Origin: Luteolibacter sp. SL250
GTDB taxonomy: Bacteria > Verrucomicrobiota > Verrucomicrobiia > Verrucomicrobiales > Akkermansiaceae
Length of the DNA: 64,000 nt
Reading direction: 5' to 3'
Assembly (NCBI RefSeq): GCF_026625605.1
Contig: NZ_CP113054.1
Coordinates: forward strand, 3,410,001-3,474,000
Part shown: positions 20,800 to 29,913 of the stretch, piece after piece
Numbering within the stretch: position 1 is the first letter of the stretch
How the letters are laid out: each line of letters begins with the position of its first letter
Notes under the pieces: model-generated
What the model was told of the DNA's origin: nothing
Databases searched by the model: none
The model's input: only the letters and a program-made list of their open reading frames with translations
Position numbers and translations under genes: made by a program

Positions 20800-20870
20800 G
20801 GAGCGCGGACTTCAGTCCGCCCCGGAGCATCGGTTCTCTGCAAAGCCAAGCGGACTGAAGTCCGCGCTCC
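20800..20870 (+). terminator. 21 bp perfect palindrome between convergent genes
   Basis: Arms 20800-20820 and 20850-20870 are exact reverse complements with a 29-base loop. Placed between two convergent genes it could end transcription from both sides, but there is no T run. The core GCGGACTTCAGTCCGC is itself a palindrome, so each arm can also fold alone. It is also a candidate dispersed repeat. Confidence 0.55.
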
Positions 20871-20959
20871 GTTCGTCTCCCGGCAGCGGGAAGTCATATG
20901 AATTCCGCTACCCGTGTGAAGCGGATGGAAAATTGGAGGGGCGCACGCCGTCGCCCACA

Positions 20960-23107
20960 TCAGAACTTCAACAGCCGGTCCGCTTCATTCAGAAGGAAAC
21001 CGGCATCCTGGAACGGGTCGTAGCTGATTTCCATCCAACGCATCCGTCCCGATCCATCGATGAGGAACGTGCCGTGGAGTGGCTTTTCCTCGAAGTCATC
21101 ATAACATCCCCAATCCTTGAACACCTTCAGATCCGGGTCGGCGAGGAGCAGCAAGCCGCCGCTTTTCGATTTGTCCGCCGTCTTCCGCAGGCCCATGGGT
21201 TCCTCACTGCCGATGGCCACCAGCTCGATCCCCCGCTTTGCGAACTCTTCGGCCCGCTTCGCGAAATCCGTCAACTGTTCCATGCAATGAACGCAATCAC
21301 TGCCCAGATAGAAGACCACGACCACAGGCTTCCCGCGCAGCCCGGACAATCCGTGCATCGTTCCCTCCACATCCGCCAGATGGAAATTCCGGCTCTCCGT
21401 GGGCTCCCACAGCAGCGGTCCCATCGTGGCCATCTCCGGCCTTTTCCCCACATCCTTCCTGACCTCGGGGGCAAGCCGCCATTCCTTGGGAAAGCCAAGT
21501 TCAACGGCCAGTGCATCCATTCTCGCCGATATGGCCAGATCACGGTCCATCGCCGCGCCCCGCTTCCCAAGCGTCTCGAAATGCTTTTTCGCGCTGCCCG
21601 TCTTTCCGGCGGCTGCCAGCACATCCACCCGGACGGCCAGTCCCATCGCGTCCTGCGGCAGCTTGCCAGCCACTTCCACCGCCTTCTCCTTGTCCCCGCG
21701 TTTCAGGTGGTATCTCACCAGCCGCTCGGCGGGTGTGTCCTTCGCTTCATCCAGCAGTTTCGCGATCTCCTTGCCGTCGGCGTCCTTGTTCATCGCGACA
21801 AGCGCGGCCAGCTCCGCCTTCGCTTGCTTCACGAGTTGCCGGGCGTCGGGTAATTTCTTCCCCTGTTCATCCACTCCCGGTTCCTTGTCTCCGATCTTGT
21901 TCCGCAGCTTTCCCAGCTCCGCCAGGCAGCTCTCCAGCCGGGTCCAGTCCGCCAGGAAATACGCTGCCACGCCCGTGGAGCGCAGACGCACGATCTCATG
22001 CAGATCAATGTCCGCCGGGTCCAGCCAGCGTGAGCCTTCCAGCGAGATCACCTCATCCCATTTTTCGAATTTGAGCAGTGTCTCGATCAGCCGCGTCCTG
22101 CCGTGGGATGCCACATGCTTCGGGTTCTCCAGGGTGTTCGACTTCGGATGGCGCGGCACTTCCACCATGTTTCTGGCGAGGGCCATCGCCTCCCCCGCCC
22201 TGCCTTGCTCCCTGAACGTCCTCACCAGCCATTCCTGATTGTGCGCGTAGTTGTGGATCTGGTCCGGCCGGATCCCTGTCCGCGCGATATGACCATGGTC
22301 CACCCGTGACGATGCTTCCTGGTGCCACGCCGCGTCTTCATGGCGGCCCAGTTTTCCGTAGATATGCCCCGGCATGTGCCACATGTGGGCGATGGTGGGG
22401 GCGGATGGACCACAGGCCGCCGCCGAGTCCACTCCCCGCGCGGCCTTCCCCTCATCCCACAGATGGATTCGGTAGTGGTGCGCCGGGTGCATCGGCTCCT
22501 TCGCCAGAACCTCCCGCAGCAGCGCGTCCACGGACTCCCGGCTCACCATGGCGACTCCGCCGTCCTTCGACTTCCAGATCGTCCAGGCCAGCAGCGCTTT
22601 TGCCTCCACATCCTCCGGATGTTCATGGACGATGCCCTCCAGATCCTTGATGAGGTCCATGTAGCGCAGCTTCTTTTCCTTCTTCAGGTCGCCGTAGAAT
22701 TTCTGCCACGCGGCGATCCAGAGCTTTTCCCGCGCACTGGCGGAGTCCCTGCGCTTCGTCGCCTCCGCGATGAACTCCGCCGCCCGCTTCTCATTGTTCA
22801 CGTTCGCCAGCGAACATCCCCAGTAGCCCATGGCCATCCCCGGATCCAGCTTCAGCGCCTGCCGGAACGAACGCTCCGCCTCGTAGAACCAGAAGCCGTG
22901 GAACTGGGCCACGCCCTGGTTGAAAAACTTCCGCGCCTCCCCGTTGCCGGTGGTCACCGGGAAGTTCACCTTTCCGCACCCATCCAGCAGCACCGCCGCC
23001 TGCCGTGGTCCCTCATTGAACGCCTCTCCATGATCGGAGTGCCCGGGCAGGGCATCCTCCGCATGGAGCAGCGGCAGACAACAGAGGAAGGGAAGCAATC
23101 GGCGCAT
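20960..23107 (-). CDS. secreted TPR protein with C-terminal redoxin (thioredoxin-like) domain
   Basis: The start is probably the ATG at 23107 (or 23113), giving 715 residues with a signal peptide (RRLLPFLCCLPLLHA). Residues about 50-560 are helical repeats of TPR type (KFFNQGVAQFHGFWFYEAERSFRQAL). The C-terminal ~150 residues are an AhpC/TlpA-like redoxin domain with GKPVVVVFYLGSDCVHCM, a CxxC pair near residue 600, and a typical FLIDGSGRMRW strand. It is exported. A role in disulfide or redox handling is plausible but the partner is unknown. It is the last gene of the minus-strand block, 129 bases after the FAD oxidoreductases. Confidence 0.75.
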   Translation of the reverse strand: MRRLLPFLCCLPLLHAEDALPGHSDHGEAFNEGPRQAAVLLDGCGKVNFPVTTGNGEARKFFNQGVAQFHGFWFYEAERSFRQALKLDPGMAMGYWGCSLANVNNEKRAAEFIAEATKRRDSASAREKLWIAAWQKFYGDLKKEKKLRYMDLIKDLEGIVHEHPEDVEAKALLAWTIWKSKDGGVAMVSRESVDALLREVLAKEPMHPAHHYRIHLWDEGKAARGVDSAAACGPSAPTIAHMWHMPGHIYGKLGRHEDAAWHQEASSRVDHGHIARTGIRPDQIHNYAHNQEWLVRTFREQGRAGEAMALARNMVEVPRHPKSNTLENPKHVASHGRTRLIETLLKFEKWDEVISLEGSRWLDPADIDLHEIVRLRSTGVAAYFLADWTRLESCLAELGKLRNKIGDKEPGVDEQGKKLPDARQLVKQAKAELAALVAMNKDADGKEIAKLLDEAKDTPAERLVRYHLKRGDKEKAVEVAGKLPQDAMGLAVRVDVLAAAGKTGSAKKHFETLGKRGAAMDRDLAISARMDALAVELGFPKEWRLAPEVRKDVGKRPEMATMGPLLWEPTESRNFHLADVEGTMHGLSGLRGKPVVVVFYLGSDCVHCMEQLTDFAKRAEEFAKRGIELVAIGSEEPMGLRKTADKSKSGGLLLLADPDLKVFKDWGCYDDFEEKPLHGTFLIDGSGRMRWMEISYDPFQDAGFLLNEADRLLKF

Positions 23108-23236
23108 CGGCATGGTGAGGATGGGTTCTGGCGCGGTCCTCCGGCATCCCGGAAGACCTCCAGCCCCATGTCTATTCCCACGCCGCCCCACCCCACAAGG
23201 GGTTTCCCATCACACGAAAGTGCGCCCCAGCAGCCT

Positions 23237-25441
23237 TCACTCGCCCAGCCAGATCCAGCGCACACCATCGATGGCGATCAGACCGTCCGTTCCTACGTTG
23301 GAGATTTCCACCTCCGCAGGCACTCCGGCCTTGAAAACGAACTCACCGATACCGGTCCATGGGAAAGGCGTCGTCTTCTCCCGTTGGTTCAGGGTGACGT
23401 CCGAGTTTCCCCCCGCATGGCTCACCTTGACCGGCGTGTTGGTGGCCTGGGTCTTCAAAGGGCGGAAACCCACACACACCCGGTAGCGGCCGGACTGTGG
23501 CAGGGTCGCCGTGAATTTCCCGGAAACCGGTGCTTTCACACCACGCAACGAGATATCCTGCTGCGATCCGGGACCGTAAAAGACATCCGGCGTGCGTTTT
23601 CCTCCCGGGAGAACGATCTCCGGGTAGGCACCCTTCCATTTCCCGGTCAGCTCGGCGTCGAACTCATCAATGATCACATCGGAGTGCTGCGCGGCACCGA
23701 CGGGCACCTCCACGGTCACGAGGCGTCTGAGGCCCGCCTTGTCCTCAACCAAGAGGCTGACGAGATGGTTCTTCCCCGACTGGAACGTGTGCTTCGCACT
23801 CTCCGTGGTGGCGTCCACGGTTCCGTCACCCTCAAAGTCCCACCATACCTTGGTGATCGGTTCCTTCAGATCTCCGGACTTGATCGAAAAAGTGACGCTG
23901 TCACCTGGGCGGACCTTGGCAGGAGTCGCCACGATCTCCACCTGTGGCATGTAACCGGCGTCCAGCACCGCGCCCTCCTTCGTCAGAATGGAGCGGAGTT
24001 TTTCCACATCCACATCCTGCACGGTCGAGTTCCCGGTGATGGCGAGGTGCGCCGCATTTCCCGCCGCCTGGCCCAGCATCATATAGACCGGCTCCATCCG
24101 CAGGGAGGCATAGGCCACGTGGGTGGCGGAGATGCAGACGGGCACCAGCAGGTTGCCCGGATCCGGCGGGGTGATGCAGTCGTAGGGAATGTCATAGTTG
24201 TCCACGGAGACGTGGCGTGTCCGCTCCACCACCGGCACCTTCTTGTGCGTGATCAACTGCACGATGTGGCAGTCGATGCCGTAGGAGCCGGCGCAGATCC
24301 CCCGTGCCTTGAAGCGTTCCTGGGTCAGATCATTCTCGCGCAGCACGTAGTTCGAGACCATCCGGCGGCCCTCCCGGACGTAGAGCTGGAACGGGAAGTG
24401 TCCGTTGTCCGCGAACTCATCCTTCGGCAGGCCCCACTTCATCGCATCTTCGCGGAAGGCGGCGGGCAGTTCCGGATCGTTCTGGAGATAGTAGAGCAGG
24501 CTCAGGAAATAGTCGCGGTGCTTCGCGGCCATCCTGTCGCGCGTTTCCCAATCGCCCTCCGCATAGCCCTCCGCACCTCCGCGGAGGTCACACCAATTGG
24601 TGTCGAGCTTCTCGTTCGGCCCGGCCTTGCGGTCCGCATTCACATACAGGGCGGCAAAGGTGGTGATGCCCTGGGTAAGGATGCGCTTCCCGTATGTTTC
24701 ACTCCACGGAGCGGGATCATAGTTCTCTGGCTTCGGGAACAGTACGCGGTTCCCCGTGTTGGGGGTGATGGATACCCGGTAGTTGTAGGCCTGGGTGCGG
24801 TGGTCACCCATACCGCGGATCTGGTCCGGCCCCATGTTGATACCGGCCAGCGTCTCACCGAACTCAGCGCGGCTTTCCCGCCCCACCCGGTAGGGCACCA
24901 GCGCGCCCGCCATGAGGTCGCCCTCATAGCTGGCGTCGATGAAGACCTTCCCGCTGAAGGTCCGCGTCGTCTTTCCCTGCAGGTCATCCACCGTCAGGGA
25001 GGTCACCTTTCCGCCGTCCTGGGTGACCGACCGGTAGCGGTGCTGCCTCCAGATGCGGATCTTCGGCTGTTCCTTCAGCATCGCCTCAAAGGTCGCCTGC
25101 GCAATATGCGGCTCGAACTTCAACCCGTCATGACAGGTTGCCACCTGCTTCGAGTCCGCGCCGTAGGTGTCCAGATAGTGCTTCGTGACGCGTTTCAGGA
25201 AATCATCCGCCAGGCCGCCGACGGTCGCGCGGTCACCGATGTCCGTGTCCACCAGACCTCCGCTGACCATGCCGCCGACGTGGGCGTTGATGTCGATCAA
25301 GGCCACATCATGGCCCTGCCGCGCCGCGGCGATGGCCGCGCTGATACCCGCCGGGGTGCCTCCATAGACGACCACATCCGCACTCTCCCCCGCGAGGGAG
25401 CGCAGCGACACCACCAGTGACAATAGAACAATGCGATTCAT
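23237..25441 (-). CDS. secreted FAD-dependent oxidoreductase with PKD-like and golvesin-like C-terminal modules
   Basis: The 734-residue protein has a signal peptide (NRIVLLSLVVSLRSLAG) and then a FAD-binding Rossmann fold, VVVYGGTPAGISAAIAAARQG (about 23-43), with the GGMVSGGLVDTDIG loop typical of the FAD_oxidored family. Residues about 500-590 form a PKD-like domain (KVWWDFEGDGTVD). Residues about 600-734 look like a golvesin or xanthan-lyase CBM-type module, ending IAIDGVRWIWLGE. The substrate is unknown. It is the last of three paralogues in one operon, 8 bases after the previous gene. Confidence 0.85.
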   Translation of the reverse strand: MNRIVLLSLVVSLRSLAGESADVVVYGGTPAGISAAIAAARQGHDVALIDINAHVGGMVSGGLVDTDIGDRATVGGLADDFLKRVTKHYLDTYGADSKQVATCHDGLKFEPHIAQATFEAMLKEQPKIRIWRQHRYRSVTQDGGKVTSLTVDDLQGKTTRTFSGKVFIDASYEGDLMAGALVPYRVGRESRAEFGETLAGINMGPDQIRGMGDHRTQAYNYRVSITPNTGNRVLFPKPENYDPAPWSETYGKRILTQGITTFAALYVNADRKAGPNEKLDTNWCDLRGGAEGYAEGDWETRDRMAAKHRDYFLSLLYYLQNDPELPAAFREDAMKWGLPKDEFADNGHFPFQLYVREGRRMVSNYVLRENDLTQERFKARGICAGSYGIDCHIVQLITHKKVPVVERTRHVSVDNYDIPYDCITPPDPGNLLVPVCISATHVAYASLRMEPVYMMLGQAAGNAAHLAITGNSTVQDVDVEKLRSILTKEGAVLDAGYMPQVEIVATPAKVRPGDSVTFSIKSGDLKEPITKVWWDFEGDGTVDATTESAKHTFQSGKNHLVSLLVEDKAGLRRLVTVEVPVGAAQHSDVIIDEFDAELTGKWKGAYPEIVLPGGKRTPDVFYGPGSQQDISLRGVKAPVSGKFTATLPQSGRYRVCVGFRPLKTQATNTPVKVSHAGGNSDVTLNQREKTTPFPWTGIGEFVFKAGVPAEVEISNVGTDGLIAIDGVRWIWLGE

Positions 25442-25449
25442 GGGACGGG

Positions 25450-27723
25450 TCAGGGTTGCTTGAGTTTTCCTCCGATGGCGGCGGCCACACGATCCGCGAG
25501 GAACGCGGAGCCTTCCTTGGTGTAGTGGACGTCCTTGGGCCTGAGATACTCCGCAGCGTGCGGCTGCATGGCGGTGTTCAGGTCGTTGATGGTGACGTTG
25601 TTCTCCTTCATCACCCGCAAGGCGGCCTCGTTGTAGGCCTTCACCTCCGCGAAGCGGCGGTCCGGCGCGAGATTCCCGCCATCCGGGACCGGAGTGGTGG
25701 TGGCGAAGATGAGCTTCGCTCCCGTCGCCTGTAGTTGCTTCACCAGTTCGCGGAGGTTCTTTTCATACTGCTCCGGCTCGGAATGGCGGATGCCCTCCGG
25801 CGGCAGCTTCGCATCATGCAGACCGAAGTTGAAGTGGATGACATCCCACTTCGCATCGCCAAGCCACTTGCCGAGGTTCGCCAGGCCATGGCTGGTGGAG
25901 CTGCCGTTGCCGGGGATGCGGAGGACATTCGCCTTTCCCTTCAGCAACTCCCGGACGCCGGGCGTGTAGCCGATGGAAATGGAGTCACCGATGATGAGCA
26001 CACGCGGCAGAGCCGGATCTTCCACCACCGTGTCCGCGGCCGGGGCTTCCTTCTTCGCCTTGGCAGGCTTCTTTTCCTCCTTCGTTTCCTTGGATTGTTT
26101 GGCCGGTGTCTTGGCAGGAGCTTCATCTTCCATCTCCGTTTCCTCCGACTCCTCGTCGTCACCGGGCTTCGCCTTTTTTTTCATCTCCTCGGACTTTCCG
26201 GGAGCGGCGGCGTCGAGCACGGCGCCTTCCTTCAGAAGCAGCTCACGGAGCTTCGCGACATCCACATCCTGGACGGAAGTTTTGCCAGCAAGCGCAAGGT
26301 GCGCGACTTTCCCCGCCGCATGACCGATCATCATGAACACGGGCTCCATCCGCAGCGAGCAGTAGGCGACGTGGGTCGAGGAAAGGCACACCGGAACGAT
26401 GAGGTTGCCCGGCTCGATGGGGACGATGCTGGAATACGGGATGTCATACGGCTCGACAGAGCGGTGCCGAGTGCGCTCGATGATGCGCTTTCCATTCACC
26501 ATGGTGAACTGCACCCCGTGGCAGTCGATGCCGTAGTTCCCGGCGCAGATGCCATCCGCCTTCTGGCGGTTCTCCGTGAGGTCCTGCTCGCGGAGGATGT
26601 ATTTGCCGAGCATGCGGCGTGATTCGCGGATGTAGAGCTGGAACGGGAAATGCCCGGTGTCCTGGAACTCATCCTTCGGCAGACCCCAGTTCATCGCGTC
26701 CTTGCGGAAGCTCTCCGGCAGAGCGGGATCATTCTGGAGGTAGTAGAGCATGCTCAGGTAGTAGTCCCGGTGCTTCGCCTCGATCTTCGCGCGCGTTTCC
26801 CAATCCCCCTCCGCATAGCCTTCATTGCCACCGACGAGGTCGTTCCAATTGGAGTCGCGCTTGTCGTTCGCACCCGCCTTGCTGATGTAGAGATCGAGGA
26901 ATTTCGTGATCTTACCGCTGAGGATCTTGTCCTGGAACTTCGCCCGCCATGGCTCCGGGTCATAGTTGCCCGGCTTCGGGAACAGGACACGGTTCGCCGT
27001 GGTGCCGGTGATGGAGACCCGGTAGTTGTAGGCCTGCGTGCGGTGGTCGCCGGTGCCGATGACGGACTCAGGTCCCTTCGTCACACCGGCAAGCGGCTCA
27101 CCGAACTCCGCGCGGCCCTCGCGGCCGACACGGTAGGGTACCAGCGCGCCCGCCATCACATCGCCGGTGTAGCTCGCGTCGATGAAGACATCCCCCTTGA
27201 AGGTGAGCTGCTTCTTCGCCACCGGATCCTCCGCTGTCAGGGAAACGATTCTCGCTCCGTCCAGGGTCACCGAGTGGTAGCGGTGCCCTTTCCAGACCTT
27301 GATCTTCGGTTGCTCCGCGAGCATCCGCTCGAAGATCAGTTCCGCGACGTGGGGTTCATATTTCCGACCGTTCTTGCAGGCCTTGTATTGCTCGGAATCC
27401 GGGCCGTATTTCTCCGCGTAGTAGCCGACCACGCGGGTGAGGAACTCCTCCGACAAGCCGCCGACGGTCCAGCGCTTGCCGATGTCGGTGTTGGTGAGGC
27501 CGCCGCTGATCATGCCGCCCACGCGGTTGTTCAGCTCCACCAGGGAAACCGTCCGGCCCTCCCGGGCGGCGGCGATGGCGGCGGTGATGCCCGCCGGTGT
27601 CCCGGCATAGACGACGACGTCCGCTTTGACCGGCTCGTCCGCACGCGCGGAGGCCAGCAGTCCGGCCGCGATGCCGGCGACAGCCAGCACCGTCCGTTTC
27701 ATTCGATCCATGGAATGTTTCAT
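25450..27723 (-). CDS. FAD-dependent oxidoreductase fused to an SGNH hydrolase domain
   Basis: The 757-residue protein has a signal peptide (about 8-28, ending ASARA) and a FAD-binding domain like its two neighbours (VVVYAGTPAGITAAIAAARE, GGMISGGLTNTDIG). In place of the PKD/golvesin tail it has a Lys/Glu/Ala-rich linker (about 525-575) and an SGNH/GDSL-type hydrolase domain (about 577-757). That domain starts VLIIGDSISIGYTPG, has FNFGLHDA, and ends with the Asp-His pair in KDVHYTKEGSAF. SGNH enzymes often remove acetyl groups from polysaccharides, so oxidation and deacylation may be joined in one exported protein. Confidence 0.85.
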   Translation of the reverse strand: MKHSMDRMKRTVLAVAGIAAGLLASARADEPVKADVVVYAGTPAGITAAIAAAREGRTVSLVELNNRVGGMISGGLTNTDIGKRWTVGGLSEEFLTRVVGYYAEKYGPDSEQYKACKNGRKYEPHVAELIFERMLAEQPKIKVWKGHRYHSVTLDGARIVSLTAEDPVAKKQLTFKGDVFIDASYTGDVMAGALVPYRVGREGRAEFGEPLAGVTKGPESVIGTGDHRTQAYNYRVSITGTTANRVLFPKPGNYDPEPWRAKFQDKILSGKITKFLDLYISKAGANDKRDSNWNDLVGGNEGYAEGDWETRAKIEAKHRDYYLSMLYYLQNDPALPESFRKDAMNWGLPKDEFQDTGHFPFQLYIRESRRMLGKYILREQDLTENRQKADGICAGNYGIDCHGVQFTMVNGKRIIERTRHRSVEPYDIPYSSIVPIEPGNLIVPVCLSSTHVAYCSLRMEPVFMMIGHAAGKVAHLALAGKTSVQDVDVAKLRELLLKEGAVLDAAAPGKSEEMKKKAKPGDDEESEETEMEDEAPAKTPAKQSKETKEEKKPAKAKKEAPAADTVVEDPALPRVLIIGDSISIGYTPGVRELLKGKANVLRIPGNGSSTSHGLANLGKWLGDAKWDVIHFNFGLHDAKLPPEGIRHSEPEQYEKNLRELVKQLQATGAKLIFATTTPVPDGGNLAPDRRFAEVKAYNEAALRVMKENNVTINDLNTAMQPHAAEYLRPKDVHYTKEGSAFLADRVAAAIGGKLKQP

Positions 27724-27741
27724 GATGGGTTGTTGATGGGG

Positions 27742-29913
27742 TTATGGGCCGACGCGCACCCAGCGGACCGCGTCCGCGGCGACAAAACCGGTGGTGCCCT
27801 TGTTGCTGATGGTCACGCGGGCGGGCTTGCCCTTCGTGAACCGGAATTCCCCGACAGGCGCGAACGCGAGGTCGGATGCCTTTTTCTTCTGGTTGAGGAT
27901 GATCTCCTTCGTCCCGTCCGCGGAGTCGATGGTGACCGGCACGTTCGGCGAGCGGTTCGCGTCATGCGGATAGGCGATGGCCACCCGATACACGCCATCC
28001 TCCGGCACCGAAGTTTCGAAGACGACGGATTTCTCCCCCTTGCCCGCATTCATGTCATGGTAGGGAGTGCGGAAGCGGTAGCCGACCAATCCCGTCGCGG
28101 CGCGGTTCCAGCGACCGATCACCTTCGCCTCGGTGAAATAGACTTCCGGATCCGTCTCCTGGTTTTCGCCGACCTGGATCACGGTGGTGACAGGGAGGGA
28201 TTTCAGTCCATCCGCATCCGTGGCGGTGAGCGTGAGGTGATACTTCTTCGATACGGGGAAACGGAACGTCGCCGTGGCTTCCCGGCCCTGTACCTCGCCG
28301 CTGCCGTCGAAGTTCCACTGGAAATCCTTCACCGCACCACGGGAGCGGGCGACTTTCGCCTCGAACTCGATCACCTGGCCGGGCTGGTAGGGAGGCTGGG
28401 TCTTGATGACCAGATCCACCTTCGGACGGAAGGGCGCCTTCAGCGCGATGCCCACATCGGACAGCCGCTTCTGCAGTTCCGGCACCGGGATCTGTTGGAC
28501 GGGCTTCTTGTGCTTCAGCGAAAGGTCCGCCGCCTCCCCCGCCGCCTGGCCGATCATCATGAAGACCGGCTCCATCCGCAGGGTGCCGTAGGCGATGTGC
28601 GAAGCGCTCACCGCGCAGGTCACCAGCAGGTTCTTCGGAGCATAGGGGGTGATGGAGCGGTAGGGAATCTCATAGGGATCAATCTTCTCGATGATGAAGC
28701 CTTCCTTCGCCCATCCCTTGTCCGTCAGCATCCGCTGGATCTCATGGGAGTCGATGTTGTAGCTGCCCAGGCATATGGCATCCTCCTTGTAGCGGTCGTC
28801 CATCACGTCGTTCTGGGTGAGGAAATATCGCCCCATCATCCGCCGTCCAACCCGCACGTACGGCTGTGGACTGACATGACCACTTTCCACGAACTCATCC
28901 TTCGGCAGGCCCCACTTTTTCGCGCTGGCGCGGAACTCTTCCGGCAGATCCGGATCGTTCTGGAGCATGTACCACAGGCTCAGCCAATAGTCCTGGAGAC
29001 GCTTCACGATGCGGCGGCGTCCCTCCGGATCCGCCTCCACGTAGCCGAGGTTCATGCCGACGGCGTCCGCCTTGTTGGGGTCGAACTTTCCGTTCACCCC
29101 GCCCCACAGAGGCACATCATGGAACAGCTCCTCGAAGGTCTTGTAGCCGTTGCGGTTCACCGCATCGATGAACCCACGGTGGGCATCCGGCATGTATTCA
29201 TCCGGCTTCGGGACGGGCACCAGGATGTCCGCCCGGTTTGTCAGGGTGGAACGCATGTTGTAGGACTGCACCCGGTGGTCACCCATTCCGAGATACTCTT
29301 CCGGACCCTCGGTCATGCCCGCGAGGGATTCGCCGAACTCCGACCTGGCCTCCCGCCCCACGCGATACGGGACACCCGCCGCGGCGAGGAGATCCCCTTC
29401 GTAGGTGGCGTCGATGAAAACCTTCGCCTCATGGGTGGAGGTGGCGTCTCCGGTTTTCAGAACTACGGAGGAAACGGCTCCGCCATTGATCGATGCGGAC
29501 ACCAGGTCATGCTTCAGCAGCACCTTGACCCCGGCCTCATCCAGCATGGTGCGGAAGATTTCACCGGCGACCTTCGGCTCGAAGAAAGCGCCCTCCTTGC
29601 TGGTTTTCACCTGCTCTGACTCCGGACCATAAGCTTTCTGGTAGTGCTTCAGCACGCGGTCGAAGAACTCCTTCGACACGCCACCGATGGTGGCACGGTC
29701 CCCGATATCCGTCTTGGTGAGGCCGCCGGACATCATGCCGCCGACGTAGTAGAGTGGCTCGACAAGCACGACGCTGCGGCCCTGGCGGGCTGCGGACACC
29801 GCGGCGGAAACCCCGGCGGGGGTGCCGCCATAGACGAGGAGATCCGTCTGCGCCGGACACATGGTGGCTAGGCCGAGGAATAGTGGTATGCGACGAATGA
29901 AGTCAGGTATCAT
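27742..29913 (-). CDS. secreted FAD-dependent oxidoreductase with PKD-like and golvesin-like C-terminal modules
   Basis: This 723-residue paralogue starts at the ATG at 29913, which overlaps the previous stop by the ATGA arrangement. It has a signal peptide (about 1-22, ending TMCPA), the FAD motif LLVYGGTPAGVSAAVSAARQ and the GGMMSGGLTKTDIG loop. A PKD-like domain lies at about 500-590 (DFQWNFDGSGEV) and a golvesin-like module at about 600-723, ending VAADAVRWVRVG. Its domain order matches the gene at 23237-25441. Confidence 0.85.
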   Translation of the reverse strand: MIPDFIRRIPLFLGLATMCPAQTDLLVYGGTPAGVSAAVSAARQGRSVVLVEPLYYVGGMMSGGLTKTDIGDRATIGGVSKEFFDRVLKHYQKAYGPESEQVKTSKEGAFFEPKVAGEIFRTMLDEAGVKVLLKHDLVSASINGGAVSSVVLKTGDATSTHEAKVFIDATYEGDLLAAAGVPYRVGREARSEFGESLAGMTEGPEEYLGMGDHRVQSYNMRSTLTNRADILVPVPKPDEYMPDAHRGFIDAVNRNGYKTFEELFHDVPLWGGVNGKFDPNKADAVGMNLGYVEADPEGRRRIVKRLQDYWLSLWYMLQNDPDLPEEFRASAKKWGLPKDEFVESGHVSPQPYVRVGRRMMGRYFLTQNDVMDDRYKEDAICLGSYNIDSHEIQRMLTDKGWAKEGFIIEKIDPYEIPYRSITPYAPKNLLVTCAVSASHIAYGTLRMEPVFMMIGQAAGEAADLSLKHKKPVQQIPVPELQKRLSDVGIALKAPFRPKVDLVIKTQPPYQPGQVIEFEAKVARSRGAVKDFQWNFDGSGEVQGREATATFRFPVSKKYHLTLTATDADGLKSLPVTTVIQVGENQETDPEVYFTEAKVIGRWNRAATGLVGYRFRTPYHDMNAGKGEKSVVFETSVPEDGVYRVAIAYPHDANRSPNVPVTIDSADGTKEIILNQKKKASDLAFAPVGEFRFTKGKPARVTISNKGTTGFVAADAVRWVRVGP

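Noticed and set aside
22322-29619. Very long plus-strand open frames (over 980 codons each) opposite the FAD oxidoreductases and the TPR-redoxin gene
   Set aside because: They lie antisense to genes with clear families and signal peptides, have no domains, and are Arg/His/Val-rich, as expected of shadows in GC-rich DNA.
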